A stretch of DNA of 5,934 nt from Rhodospirillaceae bacterium. Lineage in GTDB: Bacteria; Pseudomonadota; Alphaproteobacteria; UBA8366; GCA-2717185. The notes beneath the pieces were generated by a model. That model was not told where the DNA came from, made no database searches, and saw only the letters and a list, made by a program, of their open reading frames with translations. The stretch is taken from assembly GCA_018660965.1 (NCBI GenBank), contig JABJJH010000104.1, positions 1 to 5,934 of the forward strand. The letters are read 5' to 3'. Numbering within the stretch: the stretch's first letter is position 1; each line of letters begins with the position of its first letter. This document shows positions 1-4,964 of this stretch, one piece after another. The position numbers and the translations under genes are program-made.

Positions 1-945
1 CAGGCCTCGCGCCAGATTGGGCGAGCTGGGGTCCGTTTCCATCCGCCTGGATTGGTGGGGCCGTTGGGCTCCGCCGTCGCCTCGTCGCATATTCTGGGAC
101 TGGATTCGTTGACCTTGCGGAACGCCTTGGGGATTGTCTCATCGCGCGCGGGCAGCATTTTCGCCAATGTCGGCACGATGTCGAAATCCATCAACTGCGG
201 TCATGCGGTCGCGATGGGGGTGGATGCGGCGTTGCTCGCCGGGCATGGCTTCACCGCAAACCCGAACGTGCTTGAAGCGCCGAACGGATATGTTGAAAGT
301 TTTTTCAACGAAGATTTTGTACTCGACGACATGTTGAAGTTCGGTCCGCCGTATCGGGTGACGACGCCGGGTTATGCGATCAAGATGTTTCCCAGCCAGT
401 TCGGCACGCATTTCGTCATTACCGCGGCGTTGGCGATCCACAAGAAAATCGACGGTCGGTCGGAAGACATCGAGAAAATCCGCCTGATTACGCCGAAGAT
501 GGAATACATCAACCGACCGCGCCCGGAAACCGGCCTCGACGGTAAATTCAGCTGGCAATACACGACATGCTGCGCGCTGCTCGACGGGACGGTGCGGATG
601 GCCAGTTTTGAAGACGAACGCCGGTTTCGGGACGATATTGAGGCGATGCTGGGCCGGGTCGAACTCGACGTGCGTGACGATATCGTCGGCGCCTTCGAAG
701 AGATGCACGTCACCGTCGAGGTCACCATGAAGGACGGTAGCGTGCATTCGGAAACTTGCGATGGCCCGGTCGGTAAATACGGTCGTCCGCCAATCCCGGA
801 AGATGTGCATCTGGTGAAAGTGCGCGATTGTCTGGCGTTAAAATTCGACGATGCAGGTGCGGAGAAGGTGATTGCCCTGGCGCGGCGCATTGACGATCTG
901 GACGCTGCGCAAATTGGCGAGTTGATGGGTTTGTTGGCGTGTTGA
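1..945 (+). CDS. MmgE/PrpD family protein, 5'-truncated by the window edge
   Basis: The frame is open from base 1 to the TGA at 943-945, giving 314 visible residues of a family usually about 450-460 long, so the N-terminal third lies outside the window. A TTG at 52 could be read as a start, but the codons before it (GVRFHPPG) match the conserved G-F-H-P-T-G stretch of this family, so the gene is partial rather than starting there. Further family signs are LLGLD-like HILGLDSL, the glycine-rich SRAGSIFANVGTMSK, a GHAVAMGVDAALLA helix and KMFPSQFGTH, which corresponds to the usual K-x-Y-P-S-C-x-x-x-H. The family includes 2-methylcitrate dehydratase, cis-aconitate decarboxylase and iminodisuccinate epimerase, all cytoplasmic enzymes acting on small polycarboxylates. 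The substrate cannot be assigned here. The lysine of the GTMSK segment (codon 184-186) is kept, but the following segment is INCGHA where many members have LHxGxA, and the usual Cys of YPSC is Gln. It converges on the dioxygenase gene with one base between stops. Confidence 0.88.
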   Translation, partial: QASRQIGRAGVRFHPPGLVGPLGSAVASSHILGLDSLTLRNALGIVSSRAGSIFANVGTMSKSINCGHAVAMGVDAALLAGHGFTANPNVLEAPNGYVESFFNEDFVLDDMLKFGPPYRVTTPGYAIKMFPSQFGTHFVITAALAIHKKIDGRSEDIEKIRLITPKMEYINRPRPETGLDGKFSWQYTTCCALLDGTVRMASFEDERRFRDDIEAMLGRVELDVRDDIVGAFEEMHVTVEVTMKDGSVHSETCDGPVGKYGRPPIPEDVHLVKVRDCLALKFDDAGAEKVIALARRIDDLDAAQIGELMGLLAC

Positions 946-946
946 T

Positions 947-1792
947 CTAAAAGGTGGGGCCGCCGCGCACGACGGTGCGGTGAAGCACTCGCTTTTCCTT
1001 GGTCTCGTCGTACGTCGCGCCGCGATGAAGCAGTGAAGGGTTGTCCCAGATGACCAGGTCGTCCTTGCGCCATTTATGCGCGACGACGAATTGATCCTGG
1101 GTGGCGTAGGTCAAGAGTTCATCGAGTAAGGCGCGGCCTTCTTCGATGAGCATGTCGTCTATATGTGATGCATGCGTGCCGATATAAAGCGCCTTGCGGC
1201 CAGTCGCGGGATGGGTGCGAACCATCGGGTGCGGGGTTGGCGGGGCGGCGTGTTTTTCCTGTTCGCTGGGCGGTCGGGATCCGCTTTTGAGCCGCGACTG
1301 TTCCCAGCTGTGCACGACTGTCATCTCGGCGTAGCGGCGCTGATCCGCTTCGGGGAGGGCGTCGTGGGCGGCGTACATGTTGGCGAACAAGGTTTCGCCG
1401 CCAACGGCGGGGGCTTCGATCCCGTACAGCAGAGTCGCGAAGGAAGGGGTGGGCGTATAGGATTTATCGGTGTGCCAGCATTCGGTGCCTGTCGGCGCCT
1501 CTGGTTTCGTCGGAACGCCGTTGTCGTCGAGATTGGACAGGACGTGCACCTGCGCGATGTCATCGCCTTGGAAGTCAGCGTTGATATGTTGTTCCAGTGG
1601 ACCGAATTGTTGTGTGAACGCGACCTGCTGAGCCTGGGTCAGGGTCTGGTTGGGAAAGACCAGAAATTGTCGGTCGTGCAGCGCGTGGATAATCAACGTC
1701 CGGGTGTCGTTGGACATGGGATTGGCGGCGTCGAAGTTTAATACGGTTGCGCCCATGGATTTCGGAATGTCAGTGACAAGAATATCGGTCAT
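947..1792 (-). CDS. TauD/TfdA family Fe(II)/2-oxoglutarate-dependent dioxygenase
   Basis: This 281-residue protein has the usual TauD length. The iron-binding facial triad is visible: His107 and Asp109 in WHTDKSY, and His256 in PSLLHRG. Arg268 and Arg272 in KRVLHRTVV correspond to the residues that hold the 2-oxoglutarate carboxylate in TauD, and Thr134 in GGETLFANM to the threonine contacting its C1 carboxylate. The fold begins with RQFLVFPNQTLT and FGPLEQH, both typical of the family. Members use O2 and 2-oxoglutarate to hydroxylate small organic substrates, releasing succinate and CO2; examples are taurine dioxygenase and 2,4-D dioxygenase. No sulfonate transporter or taurine gene is near, so the substrate is unknown and tauD is not justified as a name. 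The ATG at 1792 is preceded by a short G-rich stretch (GGGG about 9 bases upstream), a weak ribosome site. The gene is divergent from the GST gene and convergent with the MmgE/PrpD gene. Confidence 0.92.
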   Translation of the reverse strand: MTDILVTDIPKSMGATVLNFDAANPMSNDTRTLIIHALHDRQFLVFPNQTLTQAQQVAFTQQFGPLEQHINADFQGDDIAQVHVLSNLDDNGVPTKPEAPTGTECWHTDKSYTPTPSFATLLYGIEAPAVGGETLFANMYAAHDALPEADQRRYAEMTVVHSWEQSRLKSGSRPPSEQEKHAAPPTPHPMVRTHPATGRKALYIGTHASHIDDMLIEEGRALLDELLTYATQDQFVVAHKWRKDDLVIWDNPSLLHRGATYDETKEKRVLHRTVVRGGPTF

Positions 1793-1885
1793 GCGGCGGC
1801 CCCATGTCTGATTAAATATGTCTACACTAGAGATTGGAATTTAACACAGGGCGCTGCTGCGCTGAAAGTTTGAAGGAGGCATGCG
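1793..1885. promoter_or_regulatory. Divergent intergenic region with imperfect inverted repeat
   Basis: This 93-base gap separates the divergently transcribed dioxygenase and GST genes, so promoters for both should lie in it. It contains an inverted repeat at 1818-1834, ATGTCTA-CAC-TAGAGAT, in which six of seven base pairs match around a 3-base spacer. A weak minus-strand promoter can be drawn from TTCCAA (1839-1834) and TTTAAT (1816-1811) with a 17-base spacer, which would overlap the repeat. I see no good -35/-10 pair on the plus strand. The regulatory reading is an inference. Confidence 0.35.
1873..1879 (+). promoter_or_regulatory. Strong ribosome binding site of the GST gene
   Basis: AAGGAGG is a near-perfect Shine-Dalgarno sequence with 6 bases before the ATG at 1886. 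It fixes that start. The ATG at 1881 is in another frame and stops after two codons. Confidence 0.85.
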
Positions 1886-2527
1886 ATGATACATTATGGA
1901 TTTTGGCGGTCGTCTGCCGCGTACCGGACGCGGATCGCGTTGAACCTGAAAGGGGTCGAGGCGGAAAACCGGTATATTGATCTCGGCAAGCAGGAACAGG
2001 ACGCTGGAGATTATGGCGCGGTCAATCCGCAACGGCTCGTGCCGTCGCTTGATGATGACGGGGGGATCGTCAATCAGTCGCTGGCGATTATGGAATATCT
2101 GGAGGAGACGCACCCCGAACCACCGCTTCTGCCCGCTGATGCGCCGGGTCGCGCGCGGGTGCGCGCATTGTGCCTTAATATCGCCTGCGAGGTTCATCCG
2201 ATTCTAACGGCGCGCGCCCGTGGTATGCTGGAGTCGGTCTTTGGCGCATCCGCTGCGGCGCAGCGCGAATGGTATTCGTATTGGGTTGCGCGGGGTTTAA
2301 CCGCCTTCGAAGCGCGACTGGCGAATGACCCTGCGACCGGCTTGTATTGCCACGGCGACGCCCCAACCATGGCCGATGTGTGCATGGTCCCGCAACTCAC
2401 CAACGCGCGGACCAACGAGTGTGATTTATCGGGCTATCCGACCATGTTGCGGATCGAGGAAACCTGTAAGGCGCTGGATGCGTTTCGCCTGGCGGAGCCG
2501 TCGAACCAACCGGACCATACGGGGTAG
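1886..2527 (+). CDS. maiA: Maleylacetoacetate isomerase / zeta-class glutathione S-transferase
   Basis: This 213-residue protein has the normal length for MaiA. The thioredoxin-like N-terminal domain (about 1-82) carries the zeta-class signature as WRSSAAYRTRIAL at 7-19, the cis-proline Pro53 in NPQRLVPSL, and the glutathione-binding Gln64-Ser65 in NQSLAIMEYLEE. The helical C-terminal domain carries the distinctive stretch from CHGDAPTMADVCMVPQ into LTNAR at 155-175 and ends with AFRLAEPSNQPD, which closely follows bacterial maleylacetoacetate isomerases. The enzyme uses glutathione to isomerise maleylacetoacetate to fumarylacetoacetate in tyrosine/homogentisate breakdown, or maleylpyruvate to fumarylpyruvate in the gentisate route. 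The zeta-class SSC motif is SSA here, so the active-site cysteine is absent. Other bacterial members also have SSAAY, and the catalytic serine is kept. No hmgA, fahA or gentisate gene is adjacent, so the physiological substrate is inferred from the family only. Confidence 0.9.
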   Translation: MIHYGFWRSSAAYRTRIALNLKGVEAENRYIDLGKQEQDAGDYGAVNPQRLVPSLDDDGGIVNQSLAIMEYLEETHPEPPLLPADAPGRARVRALCLNIACEVHPILTARARGMLESVFGASAAAQREWYSYWVARGLTAFEARLANDPATGLYCHGDAPTMADVCMVPQLTNARTNECDLSGYPTMLRIEETCKALDAFRLAEPSNQPDHTG

Positions 2528-2562
2528 GCGTAGGCGTTCGGCGCCGGCATGACAACAGCCGG

Positions 2563-2649
2563 TCAGGGCGCGAATAATTGCCCGGAAACGAGGCCATAAA
2601 TGGTAAGCGCCGCGAGGAGCGCCAGACTGACGATCAGATAATTCTTCAT
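2563..2649 (-). CDS. Possible 28-residue hydrophobic peptide (single membrane span)
   Basis: A short frame starting with ATG at 2649 and ending with TGA at 2565-2563 encodes MKNYLIVSLALLAALTIYGL followed by VSGQLFAP. It has a basic N-terminus, about 17 hydrophobic residues and a short polar tail, which is the layout of a small single-pass membrane peptide or a bare signal anchor. It begins 18 bases after the 3' end of the tRNA-Val gene on the same strand and could share its transcript. Against it: it is very short, no clear Shine-Dalgarno sequence precedes the ATG, and I do not recognise the family. In favour: the residue order is unusually coherent for a chance frame and there is no competing gene in this gap. 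No function can be given. Confidence 0.35.
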   Translation of the reverse strand: MKNYLIVSLALLAALTIYGLVSGQLFAP

Positions 2650-2667
2650 GGTCGGGCTCTGATGCGA

Positions 2668-2742
2668 TGGTGGGCGCGACAGGGATTGAACCTGTGACCC
2701 CTGCCGTGTGAAGGCAGTGCTCTCCCGCTGAGCTACGCGCCC
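2668..2742 (-). tRNA. tRNA-Val (anticodon CAC)
   Basis: The minus strand folds into a complete 75-base cloverleaf. It has a 7-bp acceptor stem GGGCGCG/CGCGCCC, then TA, a D arm GCTC-AGCGGGA-GAGC, and an anticodon arm CTGCC-TTCACAC-GGCAG. A 5-base variable loop GGGTC and a T arm ACAGG-TTCAATC-CCTGT follow, then discriminator A and an encoded CCA. The loop places U33 before CAC, which reads the valine codon GUG. I found no copy of the tRNA 3' end elsewhere in the window, so there is no sign of an element integrated here. Confidence 0.96.
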
Positions 2743-2755
2743 TTCGCCGCACATA

Positions 2756-2761
2756 ATTTTA
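2756..2761 (-). promoter_or_regulatory. Possible -10 element of the tRNA-Val gene
   Basis: On the minus strand TAAAAT matches five of six bases of the -10 consensus and lies 13 bases before the tRNA 5' end, a sensible distance for a short leader. No convincing -35 hexamer is seen 16-18 bases further up, so this remains weak. Confidence 0.3.
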
Positions 2762-2804
2762 GGCGAACAGTGGGTGACGTTTACGGTTCGCGTTGCGCGG
2801 TGTC

Positions 2805-2830
2805 AAGGCGTGCTTGGCGCATGACGCCCT
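2805..2830 (-). terminator. Hairpin just after the TIGR02466-type oxygenase gene
   Basis: On the minus strand AGGGCGT and ACGCCTT form a 7-bp stem with one G-U pair around a 12-base loop, starting four bases after the TAA stop. No run of U follows, so it does not meet the usual picture of an intrinsic terminator. It may be a weak terminator, an end-protecting hairpin or chance. Confidence 0.25.
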
Positions 2831-2834
2831 GGTG

Positions 2835-3443
2835 TTAGGCAAGGTCGATGTTGAACGAAAGACTAATCCGTTCCTCGTTAACATTGTTCGTCATGACTGC
2901 GTGTTTCAGGTGGCTGCGGAACAGGATCATCCGGCCTTCCTTGGCGGGAAGGAAAGCGCCCGTGGAATTCAGTTCATTGGTTTCAAAGAGCGCGGGGGCG
3001 ATCATGGTGTCGATCAGAGGCGATTGAAACTGCACCGCCGAGCATCCTTCGGGCGCTTTTATGTAGTAGATGCCGCTGAAGATGCTGTTCTGGTGAATAT
3101 GCATTTCCTGGGAATCGCCCTTGGCGTAAATGTTCAGCCAGGCGTCGAGGAAACGAAGGTGTTCGATGGGCGCGTGAATGCCAAGCGCGTCCGCGTATTG
3201 GCTGACTTCACGCTGGATGATGGGTTTCAAAAGGGTGAACGGTTCGGTGTCGAGCAACTCAATCGAGCTATGAAGGGTCGTGTAGACGCTGCAGGCCCAA
3301 TCATCGGGTTTGGTGTTGGGCGTGGTCTTCCGGATCGCCTCGACGCCGGGCGTCAGCTTTTCGTTCAACGCCTGAAAATTTTCGATATTGCTCGTCCGCA
3401 CGACAGTGGGGAAAAGTTGATGGATTTGGGCGTCGCCGTTCAT
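2835..3443 (-). CDS. TIGR02466/PF13759-type putative 2OG-Fe(II) oxygenase
   Basis: From the ATG at 3443 the protein has 202 residues, the usual size of this family. An in-frame TTG at 3452 would add three residues and a stop lies just above it; neither start has a clear ribosome site. Family marks are LFPTVV near the N-terminus, the central stretch AWLNIYAKGDSQEMHIHQNS followed by IFSGIYYIKAPEG, and the C-terminal LFRSHLKHAV and EERISLSFN. By analogy with other double-stranded beta-helix oxygenases, the two histidines of MHIHQNS and the one in HLKHAV would bind iron, and the arginine of ERISLSF would hold 2-oxoglutarate. The HxH in place of HxD is shared with phage and cyanobacterial relatives that I recall. 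The substrate is unknown for the family. By eye the gene is somewhat richer in A and T than its neighbours, which together with the phage distribution of the family hints at transfer. It appears to be a single-gene unit. Confidence 0.82.
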   Translation of the reverse strand: MNGDAQIHQLFPTVVRTSNIENFQALNEKLTPGVEAIRKTTPNTKPDDWACSVYTTLHSSIELLDTEPFTLLKPIIQREVSQYADALGIHAPIEHLRFLDAWLNIYAKGDSQEMHIHQNSIFSGIYYIKAPEGCSAVQFQSPLIDTMIAPALFETNELNSTGAFLPAKEGRMILFRSHLKHAVMTNNVNEERISLSFNIDLA

Positions 3444-3493
3444 GATGTTCAAGACCTGTGGTTAGGGAAGTGTGAGCGCTTCGTCGTTCGTGG

Positions 3494-3507
3494 CCATGAT
3501 ATCATGG
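3494..3507. promoter_or_regulatory. Perfect 14-bp palindrome upstream of the TIGR02466-type oxygenase
   Basis: CCATGATATCATGG reads identically on both strands. It lies 50 bases before the ATG of the minus-strand oxygenase gene, in the 99-120 base gap between that gene and the HAD gene. It sits where a repressor or activator site would be expected, next to a possible -35 element. The role as an operator is inferred. Confidence 0.4.
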
Positions 3508-3531
3508 GGCTGGATGCAATTGTTGCGTCAA
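3501..3531 (-). promoter_or_regulatory. Possible promoter of the TIGR02466-type oxygenase
   Basis: TTGACG on the minus strand (3531-3526) matches five of six bases of the -35 consensus. The best -10 partner is CATGAT (3506-3501), four of six, with a long 19-base spacer. It overlaps the 14-bp palindrome. The pair is suggestive only. Confidence 0.25.
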
Positions 3532-3551
3532 ATGGCCGCCGTTGAACGACG

Positions 3552-4229
3552 TCAGGTTCGACTGGTTAGCCGCGCAATGGCGTCGGGGACGGCGTCGAAG
3601 GTATCGATGACGAGATCGGCGCCAAGTTGATCCGCGGGCGCACGTCGATAGCCATAGCTGACGGCGACCACAGGCAGACCGGCCCCCTTCGCGGCGTCAA
3701 CGTCGGTCGTGCTGTCGCCGACCATGATTGATTGTTCGGGGCTGGACCCAAGCATGTTCAACGTACCGGTCACATGGCCGGGGTCGGGTTTGCGCGTTGG
3801 AAAGGTGTCGCCACCCGCCACGGCGTCAAAAAACTGCTTAAGGTCGAGCGCGCGAAGCACGATGTTTGTCGCGGCGATTGGTTTGTTGGTGCATACCGCC
3901 ATACGGTACCCGTCGTTGCGGAGCAAAGTCAGCGTGTCGAGGACGCCGGGATACATAATTGTCCTGTCCGAGGCCACGTGGGTGTAGGCCGCGCGGAAAC
4001 GCTCCACCGCGACGGGAAGGTCGTCGGGAACGCCGCCGGTCGCGGTGAATCCGCGTTCGACCAACACGGCGATCCCGTCGCCAACCATCGACGCGACCTG
4101 TTCGACCGTAAGAGAAGGGCGCCCCGCAGCGCCAAGCACCTGGTTGAGCGCATTGGCGAGATCGGGCGCGCTGTCGATCAGCGTCCCGTCGAGGTCGAAG
4201 ACGAGGGTGTCGACGGGGCTGCTCAACAC
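3552..4229 (-). CDS. gph: HAD-family hydrolase, phosphoglycolate phosphatase-like
   Basis: Read from the GTG at 4229 this is a 225-residue protein, the usual size for Gph. All four HAD motifs are present: Asp12 and Asp14 in VFDLDGTLIDSAPDL (nucleophile and acid/base), Thr114 in AVCTNKP, Lys147 in RKPDP, and Asp172/Asp176 in MVGDSTTDVDAA. The helical cap lies between the first two motifs. Such enzymes dephosphorylate 2-phosphoglycolate, formed in DNA repair or photorespiration, in the cytoplasm; relatives act on other sugar phosphates, so the substrate is likely rather than proven. The start is uncertain. The frame is open up to 4343 and contains an ATG at 4271, but that start would overlap the upstream gene by 41 bases and add non-conserved residues. 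The GTG lies one base after the upstream stop codon and a TTG follows directly at 4226; none has a good ribosome site, which suggests translational coupling to the upstream gene. Confidence 0.85.
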   Translation of the reverse strand: MLSSPVDTLVFDLDGTLIDSAPDLANALNQVLGAAGRPSLTVEQVASMVGDGIAVLVERGFTATGGVPDDLPVAVERFRAAYTHVASDRTIMYPGVLDTLTLLRNDGYRMAVCTNKPIAATNIVLRALDLKQFFDAVAGGDTFPTRKPDPGHVTGTLNMLGSSPEQSIMVGDSTTDVDAAKGAGLPVVAVSYGYRRAPADQLGADLVIDTFDAVPDAIARLTSRT

Positions 4230-4230
4230 G

Positions 4231-4527
4231 TTAGGCGCCGGTCGCGCTTTCAAATAAGGCGCGTCCTTCATCGGTGAGCTTGCAGACCAGCCAGTCCGGT
4301 TTGAGCGGGTTGTTGAACCACGGCTCGGCCCACCCTTGGTCAATACAGCTACGCACGGTTCGTTCGTTCACGCGCTGACCGTCCGTGTCGAATAATGGCA
4401 GCTTGCCGCCCGCCTGTTCCAATCCGCTTGATAACCAATTCCGCTGGGCCGCCGTTGCGCGGCGTGTTCGTTTGGCGGCGGGGCCACCGTGGTCGGATAA
4501 CTTGATGATGGTCGCTTTACGCGCCAT
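4231..4527 (-). CDS. Hypothetical protein, 98 residues, upstream of gph
   Basis: ATG at 4527 with AGGGG seven bases before it (4539-4535) and TAA at 4233-4231. The N-terminus is basic (MARKATIIKL, then AAKRTRRATAAQRNW at 17-31), suggesting nucleic-acid contact. The rest is compact and looks conserved in style: GGKLPLFDTDGQRVNERTV, CIDQGWAEPWFNNPLKP, DWLVCKLTDEGRALF. The ending resembles the wing and last helix of winged-helix domains (hydrophobic strand followed by LTDEGRALF). I do not recognise a named family. The predicted winged-helix character is an inference from pattern, not from a match. The stop codon is one base from the GTG used for gph, so the two probably form one transcript. The gene is divergent from cutA across a 122-base gap. 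Confidence 0.75.
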   Translation of the reverse strand: MARKATIIKLSDHGGPAAKRTRRATAAQRNWLSSGLEQAGGKLPLFDTDGQRVNERTVRSCIDQGWAEPWFNNPLKPDWLVCKLTDEGRALFESATGA

Positions 4528-4649
4528 GGTCTTGCCCCTAGGAATGATCCAGTCCTTCGAATATGTGAATATCGTAAGCTACTATGAAGCCATCGCCAAG
4601 TATTAGGGGCGCGGCGCAGCAAGTTTATGGCGGCAGGAGAAGTGCAGGT
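4528..4649. promoter_or_regulatory. Divergent intergenic region between the hypothetical protein and cutA
   Basis: This gap should hold the promoters of both the minus-strand 98-residue gene with gph and the plus-strand cutA-FNT pair. It is locally A+T rich around 4555-4590 and holds two copies of GAATAT eight bases apart (4559-4564 and 4567-4572). A weak plus-strand pair, TTCGAA (4556-4561) and TACTAT (4580-4585), has an 18-base spacer. No hexamer is good enough to call with confidence. Confidence 0.3.
4635..4639 (+). promoter_or_regulatory. Ribosome binding site that decides the cutA start
   Basis: AGGAG ends 10 bases before the ATG at 4650. It supports that start over the in-frame ATG at 4584, which has no such site and would add 22 non-conserved residues. 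Confidence 0.6.
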
Positions 4650-4964
4650 ATGGAAATTCGTCTGGTTTACATCACGGTTGGCGACGAAGCAGAAGCGCGC
4701 CGTATTGGTCGCGCCCTTATAGAGGCGCGGTTGGCGGCTTGCGTGAATATTCACGGACGGGTCCAATCCCTGTATCGTTGGGATGGCGCGATACAAGAAG
4801 ATACGGAGGTTGTCCTGATCGCGAAAACCCGCGAGTCCCTTGTGCGGGATTTAACCGAAAAAGTGCTGACGTTGCATTCGTATGATTGCCCCTGCATCGT
4901 TGCTATGCCGGTGTCGGGTGGAAATCCGGCGTTCCTGAACTGGGTCGTGGAGGAAACCGCATGA
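4650..4964 (+). CDS. cutA: Divalent-cation tolerance protein CutA
   Basis: This 104-residue protein has the normal CutA length. The family order is clear: strand LVYITVGDEAEARRIGRALI, then EARLAACVNI with conserved Cys31, SLYRWDGAIQEDTEVVLIAKT with Trp44, and LHSYDCPCIVAMPVSGGNPA leading to FLNWV. CutA proteins form very stable trimers with a ferredoxin-like fold. Mutants of Escherichia coli cutA show altered copper tolerance, though the biochemical role is unclear. In place of the frequent HPYEVPEI motif this copy has HSYDCPCI, so it holds Cys80 and Cys82 in addition to Cys31. The start at 4650 is chosen from the AGGAG at 4635-4639 and the family N-terminus. The stop overlaps the start of the FNT gene, so the two are probably translated from one message. 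Confidence 0.93.
   Translation: MEIRLVYITVGDEAEARRIGRALIEARLAACVNIHGRVQSLYRWDGAIQEDTEVVLIAKTRESLVRDLTEKVLTLHSYDCPCIVAMPVSGGNPAFLNWVVEETA
4949..4954 (+). promoter_or_regulatory. Ribosome binding site of the FNT gene inside the cutA end
   Basis: GGAGGA lies 6 bases before the ATG at 4961. It fixes the FNT start there and not at the in-frame ATG at 4886 within cutA. Confidence 0.75.

Noticed and set aside
372..1073. Minus-strand frame spanning the MmgE/PrpD end
   Set aside because: It overlaps two well-supported genes and its composition is arginine- and serine-rich without any domain.
1172..1741. Long plus-strand open frame of 189 codons opposite the dioxygenase
   Set aside because: It lies entirely within the minus-strand dioxygenase gene, whose motifs are complete. 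The antisense frame shows no domain.
2543..2563. Hairpin GCCGGC-ATGACAACA-GCCGGT after the maiA stop
   Set aside because: The stem is only 5 bp plus a G-U pair with a 9-base loop and there is no U run on either strand, so I do not call it a terminator.
2668..2742. tRNA-Val as an attachment site for an integrated element
   Set aside because: No integrase gene and no repeat of the tRNA 3' end are visible. The possibly transferred oxygenase lies on the tRNA 5' side, not the 3' side that integrases usually use.
947..3443. A two-oxygenase biosynthetic cluster
   Set aside because: The two 2OG oxygenases are of different families, are separated by a GST and a tRNA gene, and have no shared transcript or scaffold enzyme nearby.
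2793..3545. Plus-strand open frame of 250 codons across the TIGR02466 oxygenase and its upstream gap
   Set aside because: The minus-strand frame carries the conserved oxygenase motifs. The plus frame has no recognisable domain or ribosome site and is best explained as a shadow, even though it continues beyond the gene.
3732..4277. Plus-strand open frame of 181 codons opposite the HAD gene
   Set aside because: It is the antisense shadow of a HAD gene with all four motifs.
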